NCBI RefSeq assembly: GCF_001179965.1
Contig: NZ_CVSH01000026.1
Span: 26,554 to 90,553 of the forward strand
DNA length: 64,000 nucleotides
From: Candidatus Pelagibacter communis
GTDB taxonomy: Bacteria; Pseudomonadota; Alphaproteobacteria; Pelagibacterales; Pelagibacteraceae
Reading direction: 5' to 3'
The position numbers and the translations under genes are program-made. Below the pieces are notes generated by a model, which was given only the letters and a program-made list of their open reading frames with translations, was not told the origin of the DNA and ran no database searches. Shown piece after piece: positions 53,175 to 62,366 of this stretch. Each line of letters starts with the position of its first letter. Within the stretch, counting starts at the first letter, position 1.

Positions 53175-53765
53175 TTATAAAGAACCTTTTGTAGAGGGCA
53201 CTGTATTTTTATTTTTTGGATCTAATTCAAGCGCTGCTCTTAGTGATCTAGCAAGTCCTTTATAACAAGATTCGATAATATGGTGACTATTATCACCATA
53301 AATATTTTCAACGTGAAGAGTAATTCCAGCAGATTGTGCAAAAGCTTGGAACCATTCCTTAAACAATTCAGTATCCATTTCTCCCAATTTTTCTACTTTT
53401 AATTTTACATTCCATATTAAATATGGCCTATTAGATACATCTAGAGCTACTCTAGTTAATGTTTCATCCATAGGTAAAAGTGCATGTGCATATCTTTTTA
53501 TTCCAACAAAATTTTTTGATGCTTTTTTCAAACATTCACCAATAGCAATTCCGGTATCTTCGGTCGTGTGATGTAAATCAATATGAGTATCGCCTTTAGC
53601 TTTAACTTTTAGATCGATTGAAGAATGTTTAGATAATTGCTCTAACATATGATCTAAAAAACCGATTCCTGTGTCAATTTTGTATTGACCTTTTCCATCA
53701 ATATTCAGTTCAACCTTGATTGATGTTTCTTTTGTTTTTCTTGTAATATCAGCTTTTCTCTTCAT
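53175..53765 (-). CDS. hisB: Imidazoleglycerol-phosphate dehydratase HisB
   Basis: Dehydrates IGP to imidazole acetol phosphate. The 196-residue protein is the monofunctional form, without the phosphatase domain. It has [42 protein letters not shown] and [17 protein letters not shown] (metal-binding histidines and glutamates) and [23 protein letters not shown]. It is the first gene of the leftward his run and is divergent from hslVU, the usual alphaproteobacterial arrangement. Confidence 0.97.
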   Translation of the reverse strand: MKRKADITRKTKETSIKVELNIDGKGQYKIDTGIGFLDHMLEQLSKHSSIDLKVKAKGDTHIDLHHTTEDTGIAIGECLKKASKNFVGIKRYAHALLPMDETLTRVALDVSNRPYLIWNVKLKVEKLGEMDTELFKEWFQAFAQSAGITLHVENIYGDNSHHIIESCYKGLARSLRAALELDPKNKNTVPSTKGSL

Positions 53766-53820
53766 TATTTTAATACGTATATATTCATTATTTGCTTATA
53801 TCAATAAAAGTAATCAATAG

Positions 53821-53848
53821 CTTGAATTATAGAAATTAATGTCCATCT
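53821..53848 (+). promoter_or_regulatory. Possible heat-shock (RpoH-type) promoter for hslVU
   Basis: CTTGAA at 53821-53826 and TCCATCT at 53842-53848 with 17 bases after CTTG resemble the alphaproteobacterial RpoH consensus (CTTG, about 17 bases, then C-Y-TATNT-like). The first element matches fully and the second in four or five of seven positions. The site lies directly before hslV, a heat-shock gene in other bacteria. The -10-like element ends only seven bases before the ATG at 53856, so the message would have almost no leader. Confidence 0.4.
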
Positions 53849-53855
53849 AACATGT

Positions 53856-54371
53856 ATGACAACAATTGTATTAGTCAGAAAAAACAAAGACGTTGTAGTT
53901 GCTAGCGATGGGCAGGTTAGTATGGGAAATACTGTCATCAAAAGTACTGCCAATAAAGTTAGAAAAATTGAGAAAAGAAATGTGATCGCAGGATTTGCAG
54001 GATCAACAGCGGATGCATTAACTTTATTTGAAAGATTGGAGTCTAAATTAGAAAAGCATGCAGGAAATTTAACAAGAGCTGCTGTAGAACTTGCAAAAGA
54101 TTGGAGAACAGACAAGTATTTAAGAAGACTTGAGGCGTTAATGGCAATTGGAGATAAAGAAAAAAGTTTTATAATATCTGGAACTGGAGACGTTCTAGAG
54201 CCAGAGGGTGATGTAATTGGGATTGGATCTGGAGGAAACTATGCATTAGCTTCAGCTAAAGTATTAATGGATACCGATTTATCAGCTGAAGAAATTGCAA
54301 AAAAAGCTATTAAAGTTGCATCCGAAATTTGTGTTTTTACAAACAATAATATTACAGTGGAAAAAATATAA
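53856..54371 (+). CDS. hslV: ATP-dependent protease subunit HslV
   Basis: Proteolytic core of HslUV, related to proteasome beta subunits. The 171-residue product starts [25 protein letters not shown]; removing the methionine exposes the catalytic threonine, which fixes the start. Other landmarks are [35 protein letters not shown] and the Gly-rich [21 protein letters not shown]. It abuts hslU by one base overlap. Confidence 0.97.
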   Translation: MTTIVLVRKNKDVVVASDGQVSMGNTVIKSTANKVRKIEKRNVIAGFAGSTADALTLFERLESKLEKHAGNLTRAAVELAKDWRTDKYLRRLEALMAIGDKEKSFIISGTGDVLEPEGDVIGIGSGGNYALASAKVLMDTDLSAEEIAKKAIKVASEICVFTNNNITVEKI

Positions 54372-55741
54372 TGGAAAAATCAAACGTAACACCACTAGTT
54401 CCTAAAGGCGAAAAAAAAGATAATGAGACTTATATTAGCTCTCTTTCACCAAGAGAAATAGTATCGGAATTAGATAGATTTGTTATTGGGCAAAATAAGG
54501 CTAAGCGTGCTGTTGCCATTGCACTTAGAAATAGATGGAGAAGACAAGCTCTTAAAGGCGATATGAAAGATGAAGTGCTGCCTAAAAATATTCTTATGAT
54601 TGGACCAACTGGTGTTGGAAAAACCGAAATTTCAAGACGATTATCTAAGCTTGCTGAGGCTCCTTTCGTAAAAGTTGAGGCTACAAGGTTTACAGAAGTT
54701 GGGTATGTAGGAAGAGATGTTGAGCAAATCGTAAGGGATTTATTAGAAATTGCCATTGCTATGGAAAAAGTTAAAAAAAGAAAAGAAGTCTATGCTCAAG
54801 CACAAAAACAAGCGGAAGAAAAAGTTTTAGATGCAATTGTAGGAAATAAAGCAAGTGTTGCAACTAGAGAAAGTTTTAGGAAAAGACTAAGAAATGGTGA
54901 TTTGGATGATAATGAAATAGAGATTGCTGTAAACGAAAGTAATTCATCTATGCCGTCATTTGAAATCCCAGGAATGCCTGGAGCTAATGTTGGTATGATA
55001 AATATTGGAGAGATGCTTGGTAAAGGAATGGGTAAGCAGCAAAAGAAAAAGAAAATGACGGTAAAAGAGTCTCATGAAATATTAATAAACGAGGAATCAG
55101 ACAAGCTTATAGAACAAGATAAAATTATAAAATCTGCAAAAAATTCAACAGAAAATAACGGAATTGTTTTTTTAGACGAAATAGATAAAATTTCTGCAAG
55201 AACTGATCGTGTAGGTGGTGACGTTTCTAGAGAAGGTGTTCAAAGAGACTTATTACCTTTAATAGAAGGTACAACTGTAAGTACAAAATATGGACCAATT
55301 AAAACTGATCACATATTATTTATTGCATCAGGAGCATTCCAATTGGCAAAGCCATCTGATCTGCTTCCAGAGCTACAAGGTAGGCTGCCAATTAGAGTTG
55401 AGCTTGAAGCTTTAACTAGTGATGACTTTAAAAAAATTTTAAGAGAGCCAGACAATAGTTTAATTAAGCAATATAAAGCTTTATTAAAAACTGAAAATGT
55501 TGATTTAGAGTTCTCTGATGATGGTATAGATGCAATAGCAAATATAGCAACTGAGGTGAATTCTACGGTTGAAAACATAGGTGCTAGAAGGCTTCATACT
55601 ATTATTGAGAGAGTTTTAGACGAAATAAGTTTTACTGCTACTGATCGATCTGGAGAAAAAGTAGTGGTTGACTCAAAATACATCAAGGAAAATTTGGGAG
55701 AATTAGTTAAAGATACTGATCTTTCAAAGTTTATTTTATAA
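54371..55741 (+). CDS. hslU: HslUV protease ATPase subunit HslU
   Basis: AAA+ unfoldase feeding HslV. The 456-residue protein has [34 protein letters not shown], Walker [17 protein letters not shown] (residues 77-92), [26 protein letters not shown], an I domain in the middle, Walker [32 protein letters not shown] and the C-terminal motif [21 protein letters not shown] ending in KFIL. It overlaps the hslV stop by one base. Confidence 0.97.
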   Translation: MEKSNVTPLVPKGEKKDNETYISSLSPREIVSELDRFVIGQNKAKRAVAIALRNRWRRQALKGDMKDEVLPKNILMIGPTGVGKTEISRRLSKLAEAPFVKVEATRFTEVGYVGRDVEQIVRDLLEIAIAMEKVKKRKEVYAQAQKQAEEKVLDAIVGNKASVATRESFRKRLRNGDLDDNEIEIAVNESNSSMPSFEIPGMPGANVGMINIGEMLGKGMGKQQKKKKMTVKESHEILINEESDKLIEQDKIIKSAKNSTENNGIVFLDEIDKISARTDRVGGDVSREGVQRDLLPLIEGTTVSTKYGPIKTDHILFIASGAFQLAKPSDLLPELQGRLPIRVELEALTSDDFKKILREPDNSLIKQYKALLKTENVDLEFSDDGIDAIANIATEVNSTVENIGARRLHTIIERVLDEISFTATDRSGEKVVVDSKYIKENLGELVKDTDLSKFIL

Positions 55742-56152
55742 TCAATTTTTTTTTAACAATATATTAAAACTCCCACTACTTGCTTCGTTTACTGTTTCTT
55801 GATCAATTTTTAAGATTTTATCCATCAAATCAGAATTATTTGTGATGTAATCTGGAACAGCATATTTTAAAATAGATAAATCTTTTGATTGATACGGATC
55901 TTTTTGATTGCTTGATCTATTCCCTTTGCCAGTAATTATATTAATATTTCTAATTCCCTTCTCAAAACAGTTTAATATTACTTCTCTTACTTTGTTATTT
56001 GCTTGGTCTAAAGTATAACCGTGAAGGTCAATGGACATTTTAGATTGGGTGTTATTATGGATATTAGAAGTTCTATCTTTGTCTTCCAATTTGTTTTTAG
56101 TATTTATGAAATTATTCCAATCTTTTTTATCTTTATCGCTTATATTGCTCAA
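55742..56152 (-). CDS. Smr domain-containing protein
   Basis: 136-residue protein whose C-terminal half is a Smr nuclease domain: MSIDLHGYTLDQANNKVREVILNCFEKGIRNINIITGKGNRSS, with the DLHG and TGKG motifs. The N-terminus is polar, possibly disordered (DWNNFINTKNKLEDKDRTSN). It converges with hslU, adjoining its stop, and follows the Tim44-like gene without a gap; neighbouring in many alphaproteobacteria. Function is undefined. Confidence 0.85.
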   Translation of the reverse strand: MSNISDKDKKDWNNFINTKNKLEDKDRTSNIHNNTQSKMSIDLHGYTLDQANNKVREVILNCFEKGIRNINIITGKGNRSSNQKDPYQSKDLSILKYAVPDYITNNSDLMDKILKIDQETVNEASSGSFNILLKKN

Positions 56153-56740
56153 TCAACTCTCAGTTCCAATTAGAAGCCAATTTGGATTATTTGAAGAAAT
56201 TTCTTTCGAAAATATCCATGTGTCATAAACTTTTTTAACTTTTTTTGGATCACCAGATATTATTTTATCATCTTTATCTTTTATACATGAAATAATTTCA
56301 CTTGCAAAATCAACGGTGACTTCTAGGAAGCCTTTATTATTTTCATGTTTTTTAATTTCAGCTGAGTTAATTCCTATAAAAGTTGTCTCAGAAATTTGCC
56401 CGTTGGTCTTCATGTCTTTAATAGCATTCTCAAATTGATCGTAAACTTTTTTACTTAATATTTGTTTTACACCACTAAGATTACCTGACGAAAAACTCAC
56501 TACTATATTTTCATAAGCAATCTTTGCCCCTTTAATAAAGTTATTTTTAGCCTCGTCGTCAAATTCCATATTCTTTGGATTTTTTTGAAGTGGTTCTTTT
56601 GAAAAATCATGTGGAAAACTTGATGCCATTTCATCTTCGTAGCCAGATTTTTTTCCTAAAATTCCTCTCAACCTTAAAAATATAAATCCAGCAATCATTG
56701 CTAAAAGTATGATATCAATGTATTCAAAACTATAACTCAT
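56153..56740 (-). CDS. Tim44-like domain protein (TimA type)
   Basis: 195-residue membrane protein. One N-terminal helix (SFEYIDIILLAMIAGFIFLRLRGILGK) is followed by a polar linker and a C-terminal Tim44-like domain (NFIKGAKIAYENIVVSFSSGNLSGVKQILSKKVYDQFENAI, then TFIGINSAEI, EVTVDFASEIIS, VYDTWIFSKEISSNNPNWLLIGTES). The last block is the characteristic Tim44/Bax-like ending (W-x-F-x-R/K...N-P-N-W-x-L). I start it at the ATG at 56740; the frame continues upstream but without support. In alphaproteobacteria it lies opposite fxsA-secB, as here. Confidence 0.85.
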   Translation of the reverse strand: MSYSFEYIDIILLAMIAGFIFLRLRGILGKKSGYEDEMASSFPHDFSKEPLQKNPKNMEFDDEAKNNFIKGAKIAYENIVVSFSSGNLSGVKQILSKKVYDQFENAIKDMKTNGQISETTFIGINSAEIKKHENNKGFLEVTVDFASEIISCIKDKDDKIISGDPKKVKKVYDTWIFSKEISSNNPNWLLIGTES

Positions 56741-56798
56741 ATTTAAATAATATTTACTATGTTGCTTAATTTCAACCAGCAAATTAGACTAAAGACAA

Positions 56799-57212
56799 AT
56801 GAACGCTATATTATTATCAATTATCCTAATTCCTATTGTTGAGATCTACCTTTTTATTGAGATAGGAGGTAAAATTGGTGCTTTCAATACTATATCCCTA
56901 ATTTTCATCACTGCATTTGTAGGGGTTCTTTATGCAAGATACGAAGGTTTTAACACGCTCAGATCAGCAATGTCACAAATGGTTAAAAACGAACTACCAA
57001 TTTATGAAATTATATCAGGCGCTGCTTTAGCATTTGCTGCATTGCTACTAATAATACCAGGCTTTGCAACAGACTTGGTAGGATTCTTAATAATATTTCC
57101 ACCTACTCGTTATTTATTATTTAAGAAATTTAAAAATAAAAATTCTGGTAAAAAATATGATAAGGAAGATTTGATTGAAGGCGAGTCCGAAGATATAGAT
57201 GAGAATAAATAA
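56799..57212 (+). CDS. fxsA: FxsA family cytoplasmic membrane protein
   Basis: 137-residue protein with about three hydrophobic segments: ILLSIILIPIVEIYLFIEIGGKIGAFNTISLIFITAFVGVLYARYEG, matching the FxsA start (PxxExxxFIxxGxxIG) and IISGAALAFAALLLIIPGFATDLVGFLIIFPPTRYLLFKKF, with the conserved LIPGFxTDxxGxLLxxPxxR. The C-terminus is acidic. It is linked to suppression of F-exclusion of phage T7 in E. coli, but its normal role is unknown. It abuts secB with no gap and is divergent from the Tim44-like gene. Confidence 0.92.
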   Translation: MNAILLSIILIPIVEIYLFIEIGGKIGAFNTISLIFITAFVGVLYARYEGFNTLRSAMSQMVKNELPIYEIISGAALAFAALLLIIPGFATDLVGFLIIFPPTRYLLFKKFKNKNSGKKYDKEDLIEGESEDIDENK

Positions 57213-57635
57213 ATGAGTGAAAAATATAAAATACTATCAAACTTTGTTAAAGATATGTCCAGCGAAACACCAGACGTGGAAAGTTATTTATCAACCAAAA
57301 ATAATATAAATAAATATGAACTGGATATAGATATAAGCTCTAAGCCACTTAAGAATAAACTTATAGAGGTTGATACAAGTCTAAAATTTCAAAATAAAAC
57401 ACAAGCAGACAAAAAATCTTATTTTGAAATTGTTTATGCATCAATTGTAAAAATTGAAGAAAGTGTAAAAGAAAAAAAAGATCTTCAGAAAATTATCTTA
57501 TGTGATATTCAAAATGATATTTATCCAAAACTCGAAAAGATACTTTTAAATTTATTAAGTGACTCTGGATTTTCAAACGTAAAGTTTGATAAAAAAGTTG
57601 ATTTCAATAAATTATTTAACGATAAATTTAACTAA
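57213..57635 (+). CDS. secB: Protein-export chaperone SecB
   Basis: Tetrameric chaperone keeping preproteins unfolded for SecA. The 140-residue product is recognisable though divergent: YILDIDI-type strands IDISSKPLKNKLIEVDTSLKF, SYFEIVYASIVKIEE, ILCDIQNDIYPKLEKILLNLLSDSGFSNVKFDKKVDFNKLF. The IxxxxIxPxxxxIIxxxxxxxGFxxxxxxxVDFxxLF block is the SecB signature. Position after fxsA and opposite dnaQ is a standard alphaproteobacterial order. It overlaps the dnaQ stop by eight bases. Confidence 0.88.
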   Translation: MSEKYKILSNFVKDMSSETPDVESYLSTKNNINKYELDIDISSKPLKNKLIEVDTSLKFQNKTQADKKSYFEIVYASIVKIEESVKEKKDLQKIILCDIQNDIYPKLEKILLNLLSDSGFSNVKFDKKVDFNKLFNDKFN

Positions 57636-58302
57636 AAAAATTTTTTTTTAAATGCGTTTTTAAGAACAACTTATGATTTTCAATATCCTGCTTTGAAGGT
57701 TTAATAACCTTTTTACAATATGGTAAGTCTTTGTTATCACCTAAACTTATTACTTTATCAGTGTTTTCAAAATTCAGTAAAGGTTCTTTTTGGTCAAAAA
57801 GATTTACATAAACTTTTGAAAGTAATTCACAATCAATTAAAGCTGTATGTTTTACCCTTCTTGAATTATCAATTTTATACCTTTTGCACAGGGCATCCAA
57901 GCTTATCTGTGAACCTGGAAATTTATTTTTTGAAATTTCAAGAGTATCTATAACGTTTTCAAAATTTATTTTATTTCTATTCGCCATCATTAATTCGTTA
58001 TTGATATGTGAAATGTCAAATTTTGCATTGTGAATTACTAATTTTTTACCATCAATAAACTTTAAAAATTCATCAACAACTTCTGAAAATTTTTTTTGTT
58101 TCGATAAAAATTCATCAGAGTATCCATGAACTTTAAATGCCTGTTCTGAAACTTTTCGTTCTGGATTTAGATAACAATGAAAGGTTTTTTTTGTGGGTAT
58201 AAAATTTTCAATTTCTAAACATCCTATCTCAACAATTCTATGCCCATCTCTGATATCTAATCCTGTTGTCTCTGTATCGAGTATTATTTCTTTATTGGTC
58301 AT
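57628..58302 (-). CDS. dnaQ: DNA polymerase III epsilon subunit (3'-5' proofreading exonuclease)
   Basis: Proofreading subunit of the replicase. The 224-residue DEDDh exonuclease has Exo I in EIILDTETTGLDIRDGHRIVEIGCLE (residues 5-30), Exo II in VIHNAKFDISHINNEL and Exo III epsilon in RRVKHTALIDCELLSKVYVNLF. The C-terminal part that binds the alpha subunit is short and diverged. It overlaps secB by eight bases and coaE by 11 and is the end of the leftward PPDK-regulator run. Confidence 0.95.
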   Translation of the reverse strand: MTNKEIILDTETTGLDIRDGHRIVEIGCLEIENFIPTKKTFHCYLNPERKVSEQAFKVHGYSDEFLSKQKKFSEVVDEFLKFIDGKKLVIHNAKFDISHINNELMMANRNKINFENVIDTLEISKNKFPGSQISLDALCKRYKIDNSRRVKHTALIDCELLSKVYVNLFDQKEPLLNFENTDKVISLGDNKDLPYCKKVIKPSKQDIENHKLFLKTHLKKNFFS

Positions 58303-58876
58303 TTATTCTTAAAATTTTAAATTTTAAATTATTAACAGCTTTTTTTAATACCTGTGAATTAAAATTATTTGCTATTTTATAATCGGATTTTTTTTTCTTT
58401 AAATTGCTTTTCAGTTGTATTTTTTTGAATTTTTTAAGTAATTTTTTATTATAATTTGATCTTTCTCTTAATCTTTTATTAATAAGTTTTTGCTTTGCAT
58501 CAACGTAAATTATTATATCTCCTTTTTTATTTAGTCTATTTTCTAGATATAAAGGTATATCTAATACAATCGCTCTTTTTTTTTTGTTCTTTTTAATAAA
58601 TAAATTCATTTTTTTTCTGACAATGGGGTGAATAATTTTTGTTATTATTTTTAAATTTTTGTTATTTGCCAATATGCAACTTAAGATCTCTTTTTTATCA
58701 ATTGGAAATGATTTTATAAATTTTGGAATTTTTTTATGAAGTCTCTTAAAAAAAAATTTATTTTTTTTATATATTAAAGAAACCTCTTTATCTGCATTAA
58801 ATACTGGCAAACCAAATGATTTGGCTACAAATGACTTTCCTGATCCTATATTGCCGACTACTGCTATTCTAATCAT
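58292..58876 (-). CDS. coaE: Dephospho-CoA kinase
   Basis: Phosphorylates dephospho-CoA, the last step of CoA synthesis. The 194-residue P-loop kinase has AVVGNIGSGKSFVAKSFG (residues 5-22), FNADKEVSLIYKKN, IVRKKMNLF, AIVLDIPLYLENRLNKKGDIIIYVDAKQKL and RLRERSNYNKKLLKKFKKIQ. Lysine content is very high in the C-terminal half, consistent with the AT bias. It overlaps aroE by four bases. Confidence 0.95.
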   Translation of the reverse strand: MIRIAVVGNIGSGKSFVAKSFGLPVFNADKEVSLIYKKNKFFFKRLHKKIPKFIKSFPIDKKEILSCILANNKNLKIITKIIHPIVRKKMNLFIKKNKKKRAIVLDIPLYLENRLNKKGDIIIYVDAKQKLINKRLRERSNYNKKLLKKFKKIQLKSNLKKKKSDYKIANNFNSQVLKKAVNNLKFKILRINDQ

Positions 58877-59667
58877 TTTTCAACTATTCCAATAACTTCG
58901 TCGTCGATTACTGGAAATATTTTATGCCAAACAGAGAATGCTTGGTGAGCTTGATATATAAACATCATTTTCCCATTTTCCGCAAGATTCCCCAATTTCC
59001 TTGCATCTAATAAAAAATTAGTTTCTTTAGGATTATAAATAACATCATAAAAAAATTTATTTTCTCCAAACTTTTTTAAATCCATGTCTAGTTTTTCTCC
59101 TTTTTTTAAACCTATGCTAGTCGCATTTATAATCATGTCTACATCAATAGTTTTATTCCAATCAATTAAATTTATTTCTGGAAATTTTTTTTTTAAATTT
59201 ATTGCATTATTTTCACTCCTGTTTTTAACGAATATTTTTTCAATATTCATTTTTTTTAAAGCAACAATTATTGATGGAACCACGCCTCCTGCTCCAATTA
59301 TTAATGCTTTTTTCTTATTTGCATTATATTTGCAATGTCTAATGGATAATTCGAAACCAGCTATATCGGTATTATGTCCTATCAATCGTCCATCAGCACA
59401 ATATATTGTATTTATAGAATTTGTTTCTTTAGCTTCTGAACTTAAACTGTCTACATGTTGAACAAAATCTTTTTTGTATGGAACTGTAATATTAATTCCA
59501 CTTAAATTACCATTTTTAAGTAATTTTATGATTTCTGGAATTTCTTCCTTCTTAATAAGTTTTTTTTCATAAATTGCATTTATATTATTTTTGCTTAACC
59601 AGTGGTTATGTATGTCTGGTGATAAAGAATGCTCTATGGGATCTCCTACAACTAGATATTTTTTCAT
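58873..59667 (-). CDS. aroE: Shikimate dehydrogenase
   Basis: NADPH-dependent reduction of 3-dehydroshikimate. The 264-residue protein has VGDPIEHSLSPDIHNHWLSKN, GINITVPYKKDFVQHVD with the catalytic lysine, IGHNTDIAGFELSI, the dinucleotide loop ALIIGAGGVVPSIIVAL, INATSIGLKKGE and FYDVIYNPKETNFLLDAR. It overlaps maf by four bases. The order PPDK regulator-maf-aroE-coaE-dnaQ is typical of alphaproteobacteria. Confidence 0.96.
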   Translation of the reverse strand: MKKYLVVGDPIEHSLSPDIHNHWLSKNNINAIYEKKLIKKEEIPEIIKLLKNGNLSGINITVPYKKDFVQHVDSLSSEAKETNSINTIYCADGRLIGHNTDIAGFELSIRHCKYNANKKKALIIGAGGVVPSIIVALKKMNIEKIFVKNRSENNAINLKKKFPEINLIDWNKTIDVDMIINATSIGLKKGEKLDMDLKKFGENKFFYDVIYNPKETNFLLDARKLGNLAENGKMMFIYQAHQAFSVWHKIFPVIDDEVIGIVEK

Positions 59668-60248
59668 TTTAAATTACTAAGATATTCTTTGATTTTTTTA
59701 ATTGGTAAACCCATTATAGTGTCCATATCACCTTTTATACTATTAAATAAATTTTTACCCTCACCCTCTATTTGATAAACATTGTATGCATATAATTTTT
59801 CATCCTCGATTTTTGATAAATATAGTTTTAATTCATCTTCTGTCATCGTTTTCATTTTCAGCTCAGCCTTGTCCGTGTAATGCCATATCATTGAACCATT
59901 TTTTGAAATACAAACCGAGCTAATTAAAAAATGAGTTTTTCCATTGAGTTTTCTTAGAATTTCTAAAGCCTCAGATCTATTTTTTGGTTTGGATATAATC
60001 TCATTTTCTAAATCTATTACACTATCAGCACCAATCACTATTTTATCATGATTATTTTGACTAACCTTATTTGCTTTAATTTCTGCAAGATTTTTTGATA
60101 CATCCTTTGGTGATGCTCCGTCCTTTAACATTGAAATCTTAATTTCATCTTCATCTACATTAGACGGTTTAGCGCTGCAAATAACATTATTTTTATTAAG
60201 TATATCTAATCTTACCTTACTTTTAGATGCTAAAATAATATCAAACAT
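59664..60248 (-). CDS. maf: Maf family nucleotide pyrophosphatase
   Basis: Pyrophosphatase of modified or canonical nucleotides. The 194-residue product begins FDIILASKSKVRLDILNKNNV, contains KIVIGADSVIDLENEIISKPKNRSEALEILRKLNGKTHFLISSVCI, and AYNVYQIEGEGKNLFNSIKGDMDTIMGLPI, which is the family ending (A-Y-N-x-Y-x-I-E-G-x-G...I-x-G). It overlaps the PPDK-regulator gene by eight bases. Confidence 0.93.
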   Translation of the reverse strand: MFDIILASKSKVRLDILNKNNVICSAKPSNVDEDEIKISMLKDGASPKDVSKNLAEIKANKVSQNNHDKIVIGADSVIDLENEIISKPKNRSEALEILRKLNGKTHFLISSVCISKNGSMIWHYTDKAELKMKTMTEDELKLYLSKIEDEKLYAYNVYQIEGEGKNLFNSIKGDMDTIMGLPIKKIKEYLSNLK

Positions 60249-61065
60249 TTTTTTTACTTATTTCATATATTTTTATTACGGATGCCGCTGTTTCTTCAAC
60301 TGATTTTCTACTAACATCAATTGTTGGCCACTTATATTTCTGAAAAGTCATTTTTGCTGACTCAACCTCTTTAGATATTTTTTCGAGATTTATATAGTTT
60401 GTACTAGTGCTATCTTTCAAAGAGTTTAGTCTATTTCTCCTTATCTCAACCAATCTATCCGCATCAGCAGTTAGTCCAATTATACAAAATTTATTCTTTT
60501 TATCTTTAAGGCTATCTGGTATTGAATTTTCATTAACTAAGGGAATGTTTGATACTTTAAATCCTTTATTAGCTAAATATATTGATGTGGGAGTTTTGCT
60601 GGTTCTGCTCACACCTAACAAAATTATATCCGACTTACTCAGATCGTCAGACAAGTTGCCATCATCATGGTTCATGGTAAATTGAATTGCTTCAATTCTT
60701 TTATAGTATTCATCTGTCAAAGCATGTTGGCCACTAGGTTTAAACGATGCTTCTTGATTCAGTAGTTTTGAAAAACTTATAATTAAATCTCCTAATACTC
60801 CAAAACATGGAATATTCTTTTTCTTCGCTTCTTCATTAAGAAATTTTGATAAATCATTATCTACAATTGTATAAAGTATAATAGCTTTATCTATATCATC
60901 CAATGTTTCTAATATCTTTAAAACCTGGTTTTCTGTTCTTGTAAAAGAATAATGATTAGTCTCATAGGAAAAATTTTTAAATTGCGCTTTTAAGGCAAGG
61001 AAAATTCTATCTAAAGTTTCCCCGGTTGAGTCGGAAATCAAGTATATTTGATATGGATTACTCAT
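60241..61065 (-). CDS. Pyruvate, phosphate dikinase regulatory protein (DUF299 kinase/pyrophosphorylase)
   Basis: Bifunctional regulator of pyruvate, phosphate dikinase, acting on a threonine through ADP-dependent phosphorylation and dephosphorylation. The 274-residue protein has IYLISDSTGETLDRIFLALKAQF, the P-loop-like DIILLGVSRTSKTPTSIYLANKGFKVSNIPLV and CIIGLTADADRLVEIRRNRL, diagnostic of the family. It lies immediately left of the predicted origin, facing away from hemE; this adjacency is the Caulobacter origin arrangement. Its presence implies that a dikinase gene lies elsewhere. Confidence 0.94.
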   Translation of the reverse strand: MSNPYQIYLISDSTGETLDRIFLALKAQFKNFSYETNHYSFTRTENQVLKILETLDDIDKAIILYTIVDNDLSKFLNEEAKKKNIPCFGVLGDLIISFSKLLNQEASFKPSGQHALTDEYYKRIEAIQFTMNHDDGNLSDDLSKSDIILLGVSRTSKTPTSIYLANKGFKVSNIPLVNENSIPDSLKDKKNKFCIIGLTADADRLVEIRRNRLNSLKDSTSTNYINLEKISKEVESAKMTFQKYKWPTIDVSRKSVEETAASVIKIYEISKKNV

Positions 61066-61348
61066 GTATAAATATGTTTATAAATAACTAATAATAAACT
61101 TATTTGTTATAAATTTGAATATTATTGTTATTTAAGTGAAAAAAACCCTTTTAATTAACAAATTTAAACATGTTAAGAATTATTATAACTTATTGTGCAT
61201 AAATATTAAAATTAAAATAAATTTATGTTCTATTAATAAAAATCTAAAAAAATGGTTGTGGATAGTTTTTGTAAAAAAGGTTAATTAAATTTAATTAACA
61301 TTATTAACAGTACAATAAACTAATACTAAACTTATATACTTATATTTT
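61066..61348. other. Probable replication origin between the PPDK-regulator gene and hemE
   Basis: A 283-base, extremely AT-rich gap, the longest in the window. It contains a perfect DnaA box TTATGCACA (minus strand, 61194-61202; consensus TTATNCACA) and a near match CTATCCACA (minus strand, 61257-61265; one mismatch to TTATCCACA). A perfect 20-bp palindrome of AT bases lies at 61280-61299. In Caulobacter and Rickettsia the origin lies beside hemE, next to the homologue of this regulator; hemE-hemH-hemJ-rho follows here as there. No protein-coding frame is seen. The gap also must hold the hemE promoter. Confidence 0.65.
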
Positions 61349-62350
61349 ATGAGTCTAATTAAGAAATGCATTATTAATAAAGATGTTTCTTATAAACCTG
61401 TATGGTTAATGAGACAAGCGGGTAGATATCTGCCAGAATTTAGAGCTATAAGAAAAAAAAATCAAAATTTTATTAGTTTATGTTTAAATACAAAATTAGT
61501 ACCTGAAATAACTTTACAGCCAATTAAAAGATTTGATTTAGATGCAGCTATAATTTTTTCTGATATATTAATGATACCATATGGTTTTGGACAAAATGTT
61601 ATTTTTAACAAAGGACTTGGGCCCGAACTTGGTATATTTGATAAAAGTAATTTTTCTAATATCAACGAAAAAGATTTTAAAAAAAAACTTGATCCTATTT
61701 ATAATTCAATAAAGATTACATCAAAAAATGAAATACTAAAAAATAAAGATCTTATTGGTTTTGTAGGTGCTCCGTGGACCTTACTTGTTTATATTATTAA
61801 CAGAGCTTCACCAAAAAAAAATATAAATAAAAACTTTTTTAATGATCAATCTTTAATTGATAAATTATTAAGGTTTCTGGTTAAATATATAAAGATACAT
61901 ATCTTAAATCAGATAAAAAGTGGTGCAACTATAATACAAGTTTTTGACAGTTGGGCTGGACTATTAGAAGAGGAGGATTTAGGAAAATATATATATGCTC
62001 CTACAAAAGAAATTATTGATTTTATAAGAACATTAAATGTCCCATCGATTTGTTTTCCAAGAAATATAAAAAACTATAAAAAATTTGTTACTACCGTTAA
62101 ACCCGACGTAATAAGTATTGACTACAATGTTAATCCTGAGAAAATATTAGAAGAAATAGATATACCTGTGCAAGGTGGTCTAAACCCCGAAAAACTGTTA
62201 GAAGATAAAGCTACTTTAAAACAAGAAGTGAAAAAATATTTGAAAGTTTTTAAAAATCATCCTTATATATTTAATTTAGGACACGGTGTCCTGCCAGAAA
62301 CAAACCCTAATATGGTAGAATATTTAATAAAGTTTATTAAAGACAATTAA
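61349..62350 (+). CDS. hemE: Uroporphyrinogen decarboxylase
   Basis: Decarboxylates uroporphyrinogen III to coproporphyrinogen III. The 333-residue barrel has PVWLMRQAGRYLPEFRAIRKKN (residues 17-38, with the catalytic arginines), LDAAIIFSDILMIPYGFG, GFVGAPWTLLVYII, VFDSWAGLLEEEDL and VQGGLNPEKLLEDKATL, then LGHGVLPETNP. It is the first gene right of the predicted origin, as in Caulobacter. Confidence 0.96.
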   Translation: MSLIKKCIINKDVSYKPVWLMRQAGRYLPEFRAIRKKNQNFISLCLNTKLVPEITLQPIKRFDLDAAIIFSDILMIPYGFGQNVIFNKGLGPELGIFDKSNFSNINEKDFKKKLDPIYNSIKITSKNEILKNKDLIGFVGAPWTLLVYIINRASPKKNINKNFFNDQSLIDKLLRFLVKYIKIHILNQIKSGATIIQVFDSWAGLLEEEDLGKYIYAPTKEIIDFIRTLNVPSICFPRNIKNYKKFVTTVKPDVISIDYNVNPEKILEEIDIPVQGGLNPEKLLEDKATLKQEVKKYLKVFKNHPYIFNLGHGVLPETNPNMVEYLIKFIKDN

Positions 62351-62366
62351 TGTTGTAATTTTTATA

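Noticed and set aside
61280..61299. CtrA-binding sites (TTAA-N7-TTAA) at the origin, as in Caulobacter
   Set aside because: The TTAA pairs in the palindrome are six, not seven, bases apart, and no other TTAA-N7-TTAA pair was noticed in the gap.
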